Assembly (NCBI GenBank): GCA_028278225.1
Contig: JANQEU010000071.1
Coordinates: forward strand, 62,001 to 126,000
DNA: 64,000 nucleotides
From: Cyclobacteriaceae bacterium
GTDB taxonomy: Bacteria; Bacteroidota; Bacteroidia; Cytophagales; Cyclobacteriaceae
Reading direction: 5' to 3'
In this document: piece by piece, positions 35,867-44,922 of the stretch
Layout of the letters: the number at the start of each line of letters is the position of its first letter
Position numbering within the stretch: position 1 is the first letter of the stretch
Program-made: the position numbers and the translations under genes
The notes under the pieces: generated by a model
Seen by the model: only the letters and a program-made list of their open reading frames with translations
What the model was told of the DNA's origin: nothing
The model's database searches: none

Positions 35867-36997
35867 CTAAAGGGTGCCGCGCAACTGCTGTTCCCTTTCT
35901 ATCGACTCAAATAAGGCTTTAAAATTACCTTTTCCAAAGGACTTGGCACCCTTGCGTTGAATAATTTCAAAAAATAATGTCGGCCTGGGCTCAATTGGTT
36001 TTGTAAAAATCTGGAGCAAGTATCCCTCATCATCACGATCCACCAGGATGCCCAGATCGCGAAGAGGTTCAAGATCCTCGTCAATTTCACCAACTCTGTC
36101 AAGCAATGTTTCATAGTATGTACCGGGAACTCTCAGGAACTCTATGCCTCTGTCGCGCAGTGCTGTTACCGTTTCTATGATATTATCGGTTGCCACGGCA
36201 ATGTGTTGCACTCCGGAACCTTCATAGAAATCAATGTATTCTTCAATTTGTGATTTCTTTTTCCCTTCAGCGGGCTCATTGATGGGAAACTTTATCCTGC
36301 CATTACCATTACTCATGACTTTGCTCATCAAAGCCGTGTAATCCGTAGATATATCTTTATCGTCGAAGGATATGAGTTGGGTAAATCCCATAACATTTGC
36401 ATAGAAGTCGGCCCATTTGTTCATCTCCCCCCAGTCAACATTTCCAACCATATGATCTACATACCTCAGGCCGGTTTCCGACGGATTGTAATTTGTTTCC
36501 CACCTTTCATATCCCGGTAAAAAAACACCCTTGTAATCCTTTCTTTCAACAAAAATGTGGACAGTATCCCCGTAAGTATGAATTCCCGATTTGACCACTT
36601 TCCCATGATCATCACTTTCTGTCGTTGGCTCCAGGTAGGGTTTTGCACCTCTCTTTACGGTTTCTTCAAAAGATTTGGTCGCATCATCGACCCACAAGGC
36701 AACAACCTTCACACCATCTCCATGTCGATCTATATGGGCGCCCATTTCCGTGCCCCCCTTCAACGGAGTAGTAAGGACCAACCGGATTTTGTCCTGCACG
36801 ACCACATAGGATTCCCGGTCTTTCAGGCCGGTCTGCAATCCTGCAAATGCAACGGATTGGAATCCAAATGCAGTTTTATAAAAATGAGCGGCCTGTTTCG
36901 AATTCCCAACATACAATTCGATGTAATCCGTACCGTTTATTGGTAGAAAATCCTCCTTTTGGGTGGGAGTCGCCTGGTCTTGAAGTGATTCTTCCAT
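35867..36997 (-). CDS. hppD: 4-hydroxyphenylpyruvate dioxygenase
   Basis: The 376-residue VOC-fold dioxygenase has an N-terminal domain (NGTDYIELYVGNSKQAAHFY) and a catalytic C-terminal domain. The iron ligands lie in RYVDHMVGNV (His), VQHIAVATDNI (His) and LFFEIIQRKG (Glu). It converts 4-hydroxyphenylpyruvate to homogentisate in tyrosine breakdown. Homogentisate dioxygenase is not in the window, but fumarylacetoacetase is at 18828-20096. The gene is upstream of the small exported protein and deoC on the same strand. Confidence 0.95.
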   Translation of the reverse strand: MEESLQDQATPTQKEDFLPINGTDYIELYVGNSKQAAHFYKTAFGFQSVAFAGLQTGLKDRESYVVVQDKIRLVLTTPLKGGTEMGAHIDRHGDGVKVVALWVDDATKSFEETVKRGAKPYLEPTTESDDHGKVVKSGIHTYGDTVHIFVERKDYKGVFLPGYERWETNYNPSETGLRYVDHMVGNVDWGEMNKWADFYANVMGFTQLISFDDKDISTDYTALMSKVMSNGNGRIKFPINEPAEGKKKSQIEEYIDFYEGSGVQHIAVATDNIIETVTALRDRGIEFLRVPGTYYETLLDRVGEIDEDLEPLRDLGILVDRDDEGYLLQIFTKPIEPRPTLFFEIIQRKGAKSFGKGNFKALFESIEREQQLRGTL

Positions 36998-37113
36998 GGG
37001 ATATGTCGTTTTTGAGGTAAAATTAATTTTTATAGAGCTGAATTTAAAAAGCTCATTCAGACTTCCGAAGATACTTCATGCAGTCTGAAATGAAAACCAG
37101 TAACTTCGCAGTT

Positions 37114-37689
37114 ATGCGATTTTTGATTTTTTGTGGAATGATGGGCTGGAGCTGTTGCATCCTGGCCCAGGAGATACCTGACGGAGAATATTTTCGCAGA
37201 ATGGATCTTGGCGAGGAAATGATGAAAAAGGGAGAGTATGAAGCTGCCCAGCAGGAGTTTCTCTTTATCATGAAAAACAGGGAAGTACTGCCAACTAACC
37301 TCGCGTATTTGTTTGGAAGGAACAGTTTTCACCTCAATCAATACAAGCAAAGTATCAATTGGCTGAACAAGTATATACAGCTCAAAGGAACAAAAGGCAT
37401 GTATTATGAGCAGGCTGTAAAGTATTTGCAACTTGCAGAAGATCAATACCTGCAAATTCAGAGAGGAAAAATGAAAGAACTCGTGGATCTGATGGAGCAG
37501 GACTATGACTGCGGAGGACTCGAAAAGATGATCTGCCCGGTTTGCAAAGGTTCCGGTGTGATCATCAAGCAAAATCATTTTGGTGAGACTTACAAGACAT
37601 GTCCCTACTCAGCAGGTGAAGCCTACCTGACCTGTGAAGAATACAATGATTTCATGCGCGGCATTATGGAGCCCAAACTCACTAACTAA
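37114..37689 (+). CDS. Exported repeat protein with DnaJ-like CxxCxGxG motif
   Basis: The first convincing signal peptide starts at the Met at 37114 (MRFLIFCGMMGWSCCILAQ, cleavage before EIP). TPR-like helices follow (GEYEAAQQEFLFIM, LNQYKQSINWLNKYIQ). The C-terminal part has CPVCKGSG and further cysteines (KTCPY, LTCEEY), a likely zinc site resembling one DnaJ repeat. An earlier ATG at 37078 is possible. The function is unknown. The stop codon TAA coincides with the first three bases of a MITE-like repeat end, so the natural C-terminus may have been altered. Confidence 0.68.
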   Translation: MRFLIFCGMMGWSCCILAQEIPDGEYFRRMDLGEEMMKKGEYEAAQQEFLFIMKNREVLPTNLAYLFGRNSFHLNQYKQSINWLNKYIQLKGTKGMYYEQAVKYLQLAEDQYLQIQRGKMKELVDLMEQDYDCGGLEKMICPVCKGSGVIIKQNHFGETYKTCPYSAGEAYLTCEEYNDFMRGIMEPKLTN

Positions 37690-37891
37690 CGTGAGTTCGG
37701 GTTAAGGAATACAAGGTTTGTGTCCCAAACCTCAAAAAACAGTCTTTTCGACGAAGGAGGTGCTCGACAGAGAAATCTTTCCAGATTATAATATGCTTGA
37801 AATAATGATTTCAAACTTATGAATGTGAAAAGATATCTCATTTTATTCGATATGACTGTTTTTTTGAGGTTGTTATCTCGAACTCACGTTA
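37687..37891. mobile_element. MITE-like inverted-repeat element (about 205 bp)
   Basis: Perfect 13-bp terminal inverted repeats TAACGTGAGTTCG (37687-37699) and CGAACTCACGTTA (37879-37891) enclose 179 bp. A second nested pair lies inside: AACCTCAAAAAACAGTC at 37728-37744 and its complement with one extra T at 37854-37871. No ORF is present. The pattern suggests a non-autonomous or decayed insertion element. The rest of the 37690-38017 gap has no gene that I can support. Confidence 0.45.
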
Positions 37892-38017
37892 ACCGGTGTT
37901 ACCGCCTCAGCTTCACCATAAAAATGTTTACGTAGCGCTGTTATGCTTAATTTTTATGCCCTTGCTAAAGGACGATAACAACTGCGACTTAACCATCATA
38001 TCATGATCGACTTGGCA

Positions 38018-39148
38018 CTAGGATAACCGGTTTTTGAAATCATCATAACCAAATCTCCTGATCAATTTGAATTTTCCATCTTTTGTCCAAATCCCGATGG
38101 AGGGATGATCGACACCATTGAAAGTTGTAGTCTTTACCATGGTATAATGCATCATATCTTTGAAAACGATCCTGTCCCCTACCTTTAGTTCCTTGTCAAA
38201 TCCATAGAGCTCCATGAAATCTCCCGCCAGACAACTTAGTCCGCCAATCCGGTATTTAAATTTACCTGCATCAGGATTTTTATATGCATTTAAGATTTCC
38301 GGTCTATAGGGCATTTCAAGACAATCCGGCATATGACATGTGAAAGAAGTGTTTGTAACAGCTGTTTTTATTCCATTGTTTTCTACGATATCCAATACTG
38401 TCGAAACCAGGTCCCCAGCCTGCCAGGCCACTGCGGCCCCGGGTTCAAGAATGATTTTAACCTCGTATTTTTCCTGAAATCTTTTCAACAATCCAATCAA
38501 CAGATCAACATTGTATCCTTCCTGGGTAATCAGATGTCCTCCTCCCATGTTAACCCATCTTATGGTATGTAGCAGATGTCCAAATCTTTCTTCAAAGTTT
38601 TTCAGTACCTGTTCCAAAGCCTCTGCCGAGGATTCACAAAGGACATGAAAATGCAACCCCTCAATTTCCGGTGGCAAAATTGGTCCGATTTCCCCTTTAG
38701 TCAGCCCCAGCCGGGATTTTGGACTTGAGGGATCATATAACTCGGTCTTGACGTCTGACCATTCTGGGTTAACTCTCAATCCAATACTTACCTCTTGTGG
38801 AACCCTGCTTTTGAATTTTTTAAACTGACTTATGGAGTTGAAAGTCAAGTGTGAAGAATAACCTGTTATTGAGTCAAACTGATCATCACTAAATGCGACC
38901 ATATAGGTATGAGCCTTTGACCCCATCTCCTCGAAACACAGCCTTGCTTCGTTGTAGCTGCTAGCCGCTGCACTATTCAGGTATTTCCGAACCAAAGGGA
39001 AGGAATGCCACATGGCAAAGCCCTTAAATGCCAGAATGATTTCAACTCCGGCCCTTTGCCGTACCTGTTGCAATACCTTCAGATTAGTCTCGAGCTTCCC
39101 TTCATCCAGGACGAAACACGGGGAAGGTACCAGCGAGTAATCAATCAT
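38018..39148 (-). CDS. nspC: Carboxynorspermidine decarboxylase
   Basis: The 376-residue PLP enzyme of the alanine-racemase fold has the PLP lysine K42 in ILAFKGFAMW, the glycine-rich phosphate site NMGGGHLIT and the cysteine motif FTCHMPDCLEMPY. It decarboxylates carboxynorspermidine or carboxyspermidine to give spermidine-type polyamines. It overlaps the DinB-family gene by 8 nt. The synthase of the same route is upstream in the operon, which supports the pathway assignment. Confidence 0.93.
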   Translation of the reverse strand: MIDYSLVPSPCFVLDEGKLETNLKVLQQVRQRAGVEIILAFKGFAMWHSFPLVRKYLNSAAASSYNEARLCFEEMGSKAHTYMVAFSDDQFDSITGYSSHLTFNSISQFKKFKSRVPQEVSIGLRVNPEWSDVKTELYDPSSPKSRLGLTKGEIGPILPPEIEGLHFHVLCESSAEALEQVLKNFEERFGHLLHTIRWVNMGGGHLITQEGYNVDLLIGLLKRFQEKYEVKIILEPGAAVAWQAGDLVSTVLDIVENNGIKTAVTNTSFTCHMPDCLEMPYRPEILNAYKNPDAGKFKYRIGGLSCLAGDFMELYGFDKELKVGDRIVFKDMMHYTMVKTTTFNGVDHPSIGIWTKDGKFKLIRRFGYDDFKNRLS

Positions 39149-39662
39149 GAAGCTTTGGAAGATATCTTTCTTCTAAAATGTTCAGATGATGCACCAAATG
39201 CCCGACAGTAATGTACCCAATGGAGTTTACGCTGAATTCATACTGATTGGCAGTTCCGATGAAACGGAGTTGTTCATCAGAAAGAGACTGAAAGAAATCA
39301 ATGGTCGTCTTGCGAAGATTTTTGAATTCGGCGATCAGTCCGGATAAAGTCCTCCTGTCCGCTTCACAATTGGCTGCATAGTCGTCCTGGTCAAAACCCG
39401 GCAGATCAGTTTTATCTCCACGTGCAAATCGCAGGGCACGATAGGTAAATACACGTTCACCATCAATAAGATGCTGGACAACTTGCTTAATCGTCCATTT
39501 TCCATGATCATACCTGAAGTCCCCCTCACCCTCCGCAATACCTGAAGTCAGGTCATCAAATCGCACCAGGCTCTCGCTCAACAAGCCCATAAGGTCCTTA
39601 TCTTCGAGAGCTTCAATATAGGGCCGATAGAATGATGGTATTTGTTTCAAATCAGGCTTCAT
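39141..39662 (-). CDS. DinB-family four-helix metalloprotein
   Basis: The 173-residue DinB/YfiT-like helical bundle has likely metal histidines in QVVQHLIDGER and VGHLVHHLNILEERY. Members include thiol-dependent transferases and DNA-damage-induced proteins, mostly uncharacterised. It lies between the carboxynorspermidine synthase (11 nt gap) and decarboxylase (8 nt overlap) genes, so it is tied to the polyamine operon. A role with polyamines is only inferred from position. Confidence 0.85.
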   Translation of the reverse strand: MKPDLKQIPSFYRPYIEALEDKDLMGLLSESLVRFDDLTSGIAEGEGDFRYDHGKWTIKQVVQHLIDGERVFTYRALRFARGDKTDLPGFDQDDYAANCEADRRTLSGLIAEFKNLRKTTIDFFQSLSDEQLRFIGTANQYEFSVNSIGYITVGHLVHHLNILEERYLPKLHD

Positions 39663-39673
39663 TTCGGATCGTT

Positions 39674-40879
39674 TTATTCAAACTCCAGATCAACATTTTC
39701 CAATTCGTGCCATGGTAAGCCATAAGTTTTCAGGTCATCCAGAAACGGATCAGGGTCAAACTCTTCCACGTTGAAGACTCCGGCCCCGGACCATTTCCCT
39801 GTAAGAACCATTTTGGCACCGATCATTGCCGGAACACCTGTGGTAAACGAAACGGCCTGGGTTCCGGTCTCGTGAAATGCATCCTGGTGTTTGCAGTTAT
39901 TGTATATATAGTAAGTTTTTTCCAGTCCGTCTTTTAGTCCTTTCACTCTGCATCCGATGGATGTCTCACCTTCATAACTCTCTCCCAAATCACCCGGATC
40001 AGGCAAGACAGCTTTCAGAAATTGCAGTGGGATTATCTTTTTTCCCTCGTATTCAATTGGTTCGATTGACGCCATTCCAATGTTTTGTATCACACGTAGA
40101 TGCGTCAAATATTCCTCACCAAAAGTCATCCAGAATCTTGCTCTTTTAATCGAGGGGAAATTCTTTACCAATGACTCCAGCTCCTCGTGGTAAATGAGGT
40201 AAGACTGTCTTGGTCCAATATTTGGGTAGTTCAGTACTTTCCCAATTTCATGGGGCTTGGTTTGAATCCAATTACCATTCTCATAATATTGTCCATTTTG
40301 GGTAATCTCGCGAATGTTTATTTCAGGATTAAAATTGGTGGCAAACGGCTTGCCGTGATCACCGGCATTACAATCCACAATATCCAAATAATGTATTTCA
40401 TCAAAGTGCTGCTTTGCCGCATGGCAGGTAAAGACACCGGTTACCCCGGGGTCAAACCCACAGCCCAGAACAGCTATTAAGCCAGCATTTTTAAACCTGT
40501 CCTGATACGCCCATTGCCAGCTATACTCGAATTTGGCCTCATCCGGTGGCTCATAGTTCGCAGTATCGAGATAATGTACTCCTTGCTGCAGGCACGCATC
40601 CATAATACTCAGATCCTGGTAGGGTAAGGCGACGTTGATAACCAGTTGCGGTTCATGCTTTTTAAATAACCTGACAACCTCTTCCACATGATCCGCGTCC
40701 ACCTGGTCGGTTTTGATGGACAATCCGTATTGTCTCTGAATATCAGCTGCTATGTTGTCACATTTCTCCTTTGTGCGGCTGGCTAAAATGATCTCCGTGA
40801 ATACCTCTTTTGCCTGGGCGCATTTGAATGCCACAACTCGTCCGACTCCACCTGCACCGACAATAATGACCTTTGACAT
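39674..40879 (-). CDS. Carboxynorspermidine synthase (saccharopine dehydrogenase family)
   Basis: The 401-residue protein has the Rossmann motif GAGGVGRVVAF at its start, NVALPYQDLSIMDACLQQGVHYLDTAN and GCGFDPGVTGVFT, all typical of the carboxy(nor)spermidine dehydrogenase branch. It joins aspartate semialdehyde and a diamine (putrescine or diaminopropane) reductively. The product is decarboxylated by NspC, encoded two genes downstream. The operon order is synthase, DinB, decarboxylase. A hairpin lies directly upstream of its start. Confidence 0.92.
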   Translation of the reverse strand: MSKVIIVGAGGVGRVVAFKCAQAKEVFTEIILASRTKEKCDNIAADIQRQYGLSIKTDQVDADHVEEVVRLFKKHEPQLVINVALPYQDLSIMDACLQQGVHYLDTANYEPPDEAKFEYSWQWAYQDRFKNAGLIAVLGCGFDPGVTGVFTCHAAKQHFDEIHYLDIVDCNAGDHGKPFATNFNPEINIREITQNGQYYENGNWIQTKPHEIGKVLNYPNIGPRQSYLIYHEELESLVKNFPSIKRARFWMTFGEEYLTHLRVIQNIGMASIEPIEYEGKKIIPLQFLKAVLPDPGDLGESYEGETSIGCRVKGLKDGLEKTYYIYNNCKHQDAFHETGTQAVSFTTGVPAMIGAKMVLTGKWSGAGVFNVEEFDPDPFLDDLKTYGLPWHELENVDLEFE

Positions 40880-40905
40880 TGATCCATGATTTTTGGGTGG
40901 ATCAA
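40879..40905. repeat. Hairpin abutting the carboxynorspermidine synthase start
   Basis: The perfect 8-bp arms TTGATCCA (40879-40886) and TGGATCAA (40898-40905) touch the ATG (40879-40877). No T-tract follows, so it is not a terminator. It could mask the start region of the mRNA. Confidence 0.4.
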
Positions 40906-40913
40906 AGGTAATT

Positions 40914-43535
40914 TTATAAAATAAATCGGTAAGTGTATTTGATCAAAAATGTGTTCCTGGAGTTCAGGTCGAAAAGATCCGATCGTAACTGTTTGAAATT
41001 ATTTTCATCAGAATTGTGAAAATCCGATCCGTTTGAAGACCATACCAGGAATAACGTGGAACCAGGTATGTACTCCCACCGGATCACAAAATTTGATCTG
41101 AATTGTATGACATTGAAATCCGGATCATCAATTGTGTATTCAATGTCCGAATTTGCGTTGCGGATCTCGAACAATTCATCATTCACATTGTAGGAAATCA
41201 GATTATTATCAATCTCGATGTATCGGTCAAAGTAATTCTCCGAGTTAGGATTTAAGGTCTCTTTGAAATGGCTGTATTCCCCTGTAGAGAGGAAAGGCTG
41301 ACCCCAGAATTCTACAGTAAGATTTGGGGTAACGTTGAAATTCATCCTTGCTGACAGACGATATGTTCTTTGTTCTACCCTACCCAGAATATATCTAGTA
41401 TTACCTCCAAGGTCTTCCGTTTCGCTAATGTACTGCAAGTCGTTCCTATTCCAGGATATGGACGGATTGATGGAAATTCGCAAGGCATCCGTAGGTCGAA
41501 TGGTAAGGTTGGGAGAAATTCCTGTGTTATATCTGAAGTTTTCCATTCCCCAGAAGAACCATTGATTGAACGACAGTCTGATCTTTTTCTGATCGTTTGT
41601 ACCAATGAAATACCACCAATTGGTACCTCCCGGATACCGGATCGATGGTCCCCCCCTCAGATCAGCGTTTGATAGCTGATCTTCTTCGAAGGTCAGCCCA
41701 CTGCCAATGAACCAGTAATTTTTCAATTGTGAACGAAAATTAAATTCGTATCCGGCACTGGTTTTCTTCTTACCAAAGTCGTACTCACGCCATTGTATAA
41801 AACTGTATCTCTGCCATCTGAATATGGATTTTGGCTCCAGAACGCGGTATTGGCTCCAGATCCATTGCATAATGTTATCAGTCTGGACCAAAAAGCCAAT
41901 ATCATTCAAATCCAGGCCTGGAGACCTGTATGTTCCCCCAATTTCCCAAACCCAGCTTCCGCTTTGTTTTTCGAAGAGGAGCGTACTGGAAGAACCCATC
42001 AATGTGGTCCTGGTGGTATCTAAATCCTTGTGATTATTGTCCGGCCTCTGGAAATATCTTTCAGAAGCCATTTGTGTCTCAGTGATGGCCCCGGCAGACC
42101 CGTGTACACGGCTAAACGCCGAACGGAATGTAATGCCATATTTCCTTTCGTTGATGTTGTGCTTGATATCTATTCCTCCGGACTGAGCTTCGGTATGCAG
42201 AAAATCCAGATGTTCATTGTTTATGAATCGGTTCGTTGAAGTCATCATCGCTCCGATCACGGTCTCACCTTCTTTGATATCCTGTTGCACTCTCCCCACC
42301 AGGTAATTAGTATAGGGCTCAACAGTTATTTTGCTTTTCTCGCCATCTATTGAAATCTCAGCCTGCTCCCTGTTCGTCACCGACTCCAGCAGTCCCCATG
42401 AAAATCCGTTTTTGTTTTTCCCCGTAATCTTTGCGGCGCCCAGTATTCTGGTTTGATTCGGCTGGTCTACATAATCAGCATCAGGGTAGTAACTGGGCGG
42501 GCCTCCGATCTGCCTTGAGTAAAACAGGTTGTTCCTGTTAAACCCGACCAGAGGGAAGCTCAAAACATTATTACCCTCAAGGAAGAAGGGCCTTCTTTCG
42601 CGGAAAAATAACCTGAAAGCAGAAAGATTCACCCGTGAAGGATCCGCCTCAACCTGTCCAAAATCGGGATTTATAGTCAGGTCGAGTGTGATATCGCTGG
42701 TTATACCGATCTTGGCGTCAATGCCAAAATCAAGTTCATCGTCTTTGCCTGTAGAAAATGGATCTTCGTCATCCGCATTGTATCTTTCCGCCTTTCCCAC
42801 CACGTACGGCTGAATCTCCAATTGCTTTTGAGGTCGGATCCCTTTTATACCCTTCAGCTCTCCAAATAAATGAACCCATCCGGGAGCATCCTGTGGTATT
42901 GGCTGCCAGGTGGATCGTTCTTCTTTTCTGAAAAATCGTCTTGTGAATTGGACGCCCCAGGTATGTTCAGGTTTGTCTGCAAAGCGCAACTGAGAAAGCG
43001 GGATTCGAAACTCTGCAATCCACCCTTTGTCATCTATGCTTGTAGCAAGATACCAGATAGGATCCCACGTCTCATCCCAGTCACTACCATTGTTGGAAAC
43101 ATACTCATCCCCTTTCACTCCGGACACTGATGCAGTAAATGAAAATGCAGTGCGCTTGTCATGGTAACTATCAATATTTATTTCGACCCAATCTCCCTCA
43201 AACCCGTCCCTCCGGGACATTCTCTTTACAATCGCAGATGGATCCGAATCCCATGCACGCACTCCCACATAAAGGTTCTTGGCATCATAGAGAATTTTAA
43301 ATTGTGTCTGCTCAGACGGCTGGACCCCGTATTCCGGCTGCCGCTGTACAAAATCTCCGCCCCACTCTACCAAATCCCAAACCTCCTCATCCAATTTACC
43401 ATCAATGGAAGGCGGATCGTCGGGTATCCTTTCTGTTAGGTATTGTTTGATTTCCTCCTCCTGGGCGGTTGCAATTGATACAACCAGCAACAGCAGCATA
43501 CTTGGATATCCTTTCATATTGAGTTTTTTAGCCAC
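40914..43535 (-). CDS. DUF5916 family outer-membrane protein with CBM9-like domain
   Basis: This 873-residue protein is a paralogue of the one at 14498-16795. It has a signal peptide (PSMLLLLVVSIATA, cleavage before QEEE), a CBM9-like domain at about 35-240 (DGKLDEEVWDLVEWGGDFVQRQPEYG, TFRIPLSQLRF-like stretch EFRIPLSQLRFA) and a long beta-barrel (FFRERRPFFLEGNNVLSFP, LFYSRQIGGPP) ending NTFLIKYTYRFIL. The family is common in Bacteroidota outer membranes with unknown cargo. It lies upstream of the polyamine operon on the same strand (34 nt gap). The function is unassigned. Confidence 0.9.
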   Translation of the reverse strand: MAKKLNMKGYPSMLLLLVVSIATAQEEEIKQYLTERIPDDPPSIDGKLDEEVWDLVEWGGDFVQRQPEYGVQPSEQTQFKILYDAKNLYVGVRAWDSDPSAIVKRMSRRDGFEGDWVEINIDSYHDKRTAFSFTASVSGVKGDEYVSNNGSDWDETWDPIWYLATSIDDKGWIAEFRIPLSQLRFADKPEHTWGVQFTRRFFRKEERSTWQPIPQDAPGWVHLFGELKGIKGIRPQKQLEIQPYVVGKAERYNADDEDPFSTGKDDELDFGIDAKIGITSDITLDLTINPDFGQVEADPSRVNLSAFRLFFRERRPFFLEGNNVLSFPLVGFNRNNLFYSRQIGGPPSYYPDADYVDQPNQTRILGAAKITGKNKNGFSWGLLESVTNREQAEISIDGEKSKITVEPYTNYLVGRVQQDIKEGETVIGAMMTSTNRFINNEHLDFLHTEAQSGGIDIKHNINERKYGITFRSAFSRVHGSAGAITETQMASERYFQRPDNNHKDLDTTRTTLMGSSSTLLFEKQSGSWVWEIGGTYRSPGLDLNDIGFLVQTDNIMQWIWSQYRVLEPKSIFRWQRYSFIQWREYDFGKKKTSAGYEFNFRSQLKNYWFIGSGLTFEEDQLSNADLRGGPSIRYPGGTNWWYFIGTNDQKKIRLSFNQWFFWGMENFRYNTGISPNLTIRPTDALRISINPSISWNRNDLQYISETEDLGGNTRYILGRVEQRTYRLSARMNFNVTPNLTVEFWGQPFLSTGEYSHFKETLNPNSENYFDRYIEIDNNLISYNVNDELFEIRNANSDIEYTIDDPDFNVIQFRSNFVIRWEYIPGSTLFLVWSSNGSDFHNSDENNFKQLRSDLFDLNSRNTFLIKYTYRFIL

Positions 43536-43611
43536 AAAAGCCCTCTTGCGTGGGGCCAGGACTCATGCTTTAGAATTATACTGGCAAAACAGCTTTTGGT
43601 TACAGATTTCG

Positions 43612-44922
43612 CTATTTAAAATTATATCTTACACCAGCGGAAAGCCCAAGTCCTGATGGTGTTGCAGCAAAATTGGATGACGTTCCAATAAACGGATGTA
43701 TGCTTTGAGCATAATTGGGCTCAACCATTAAATCCAGGTTTTTCAGGAGCCGATAGCCCACAGATAATCCAGCGTGGCCGGAAAAACTTACTGTCCTGTA
43801 AGGAGAATTATCTCCCGGGCTTAATTCAATGGTAGCCAGGCTTTTGGTAGGGTCTTTCAAGGTATTCCCCAAGTAAAAATTGGTGATTACCCCTGCGTTG
43901 ATCCTCAGATTAACTCGCTTATCTAATATTATGAACCCGGCCTTTACCGGAACGGAAGCAAAATGAAAGGTATTATTCAGCACGACATCATCCTCGACAT
44001 ATTCAACGATTTCCTGCGTCCTATTGATAGACTCCAAATTTGAAGCTTCACTGGATAAAGGCACGGATCTGGCAAAGTGCCGGTTTTCCACTACAATGTT
44101 TGTTGTGGTCGTTAACATCGCCTCCCCATATTGCATCCCACTCTCCAAAGTCCAGCGGTTGGCTATCCGCATACCCATATTGAGGCCAAGTTGAAAATTG
44201 ACGCCCTCCGATATCTCTTCTGAAACTGAGCTAATGCTTCCACCACCCTTTGTGTCTTTTACAAGGTGTGGACGGGAGGTCAGTACTGCCGAGGTGACCT
44301 CATCGGTTGTATTGGATTGATAGTTTGGATCGAAGCTGGATGACCCCAGGCCTACTCCTGCCCAAAATCGATTATACTTATTCCTTTGAGAAACCACACT
44401 GCTGAAGCTGTAATCCGGAACAGGATCAATCCAGAATTGGTCGAGATCCACATCTAGACCCTGGGATCCCTTACGTGAGATGGATGTAAATAACTCGTAG
44501 GTATGCTGATCAGTATACAAATCAACTCGTTTATCCGCACTCTTTTCTTCGTCCTTCTCAGCAGGAAATGATATGATGTGATTGTAGGAAATGCCATTGG
44601 CACCGGCATCGTCACTCCCATTCGCATTTGGTAAAGAAGGAATTGAAACCAAAGTCGGCTGGTTCTCTTTCTGAGCTACAAACTGGTCAGAAGCGCCCTT
44701 CCTGATCCAGTTTGACGGAATACTCACAGAGACAGCTACCAGTATGGCTACAACAGCAGCATACTTGTAGATTATGGCTTTTCGCTTGTATCTGGAGGCA
44801 TCCGCATTAGCAAGATCACGGTCGATCTGCTCCCAAACACGGCCTGAAGGAGACAATTCCGCTCCCTCAAGGGCTTCCTGCCATTGCTTTTCAAAGCTAT
44901 CCCTGATCTCCGACCCGTTCAT
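43612..44922 (-). CDS. Membrane protein with anti-sigma-like N-terminus and outer-membrane beta-barrel C-terminus
   Basis: From the ATG at 44922 the protein has 436 residues. The first ~55 are charged and cytoplasmic-like (EIRDSFEKQWQEALEGAELSP, then VWEQIDRDL), followed by one hydrophobic helix (KYAAVVAILVAVSVSIP). A linker of about 110 residues precedes a C-terminal porin-like barrel from about residue 185 (WAGVGLGSSSFDPNYQ) to GVRYNFK, with the typical aromatic final strand. It is immediately downstream of an ECF sigma gene (26-nt overlap), so a regulatory role is likely. An inner-membrane helix plus an outer-membrane barrel in one chain is unusual and the actual topology is unclear. Confidence 0.75.
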   Translation of the reverse strand: MNGSEIRDSFEKQWQEALEGAELSPSGRVWEQIDRDLANADASRYKRKAIIYKYAAVVAILVAVSVSIPSNWIRKGASDQFVAQKENQPTLVSIPSLPNANGSDDAGANGISYNHIISFPAEKDEEKSADKRVDLYTDQHTYELFTSISRKGSQGLDVDLDQFWIDPVPDYSFSSVVSQRNKYNRFWAGVGLGSSSFDPNYQSNTTDEVTSAVLTSRPHLVKDTKGGGSISSVSEEISEGVNFQLGLNMGMRIANRWTLESGMQYGEAMLTTTTNIVVENRHFARSVPLSSEASNLESINRTQEIVEYVEDDVVLNNTFHFASVPVKAGFIILDKRVNLRINAGVITNFYLGNTLKDPTKSLATIELSPGDNSPYRTVSFSGHAGLSVGYRLLKNLDLMVEPNYAQSIHPFIGTSSNFAATPSGLGLSAGVRYNFK

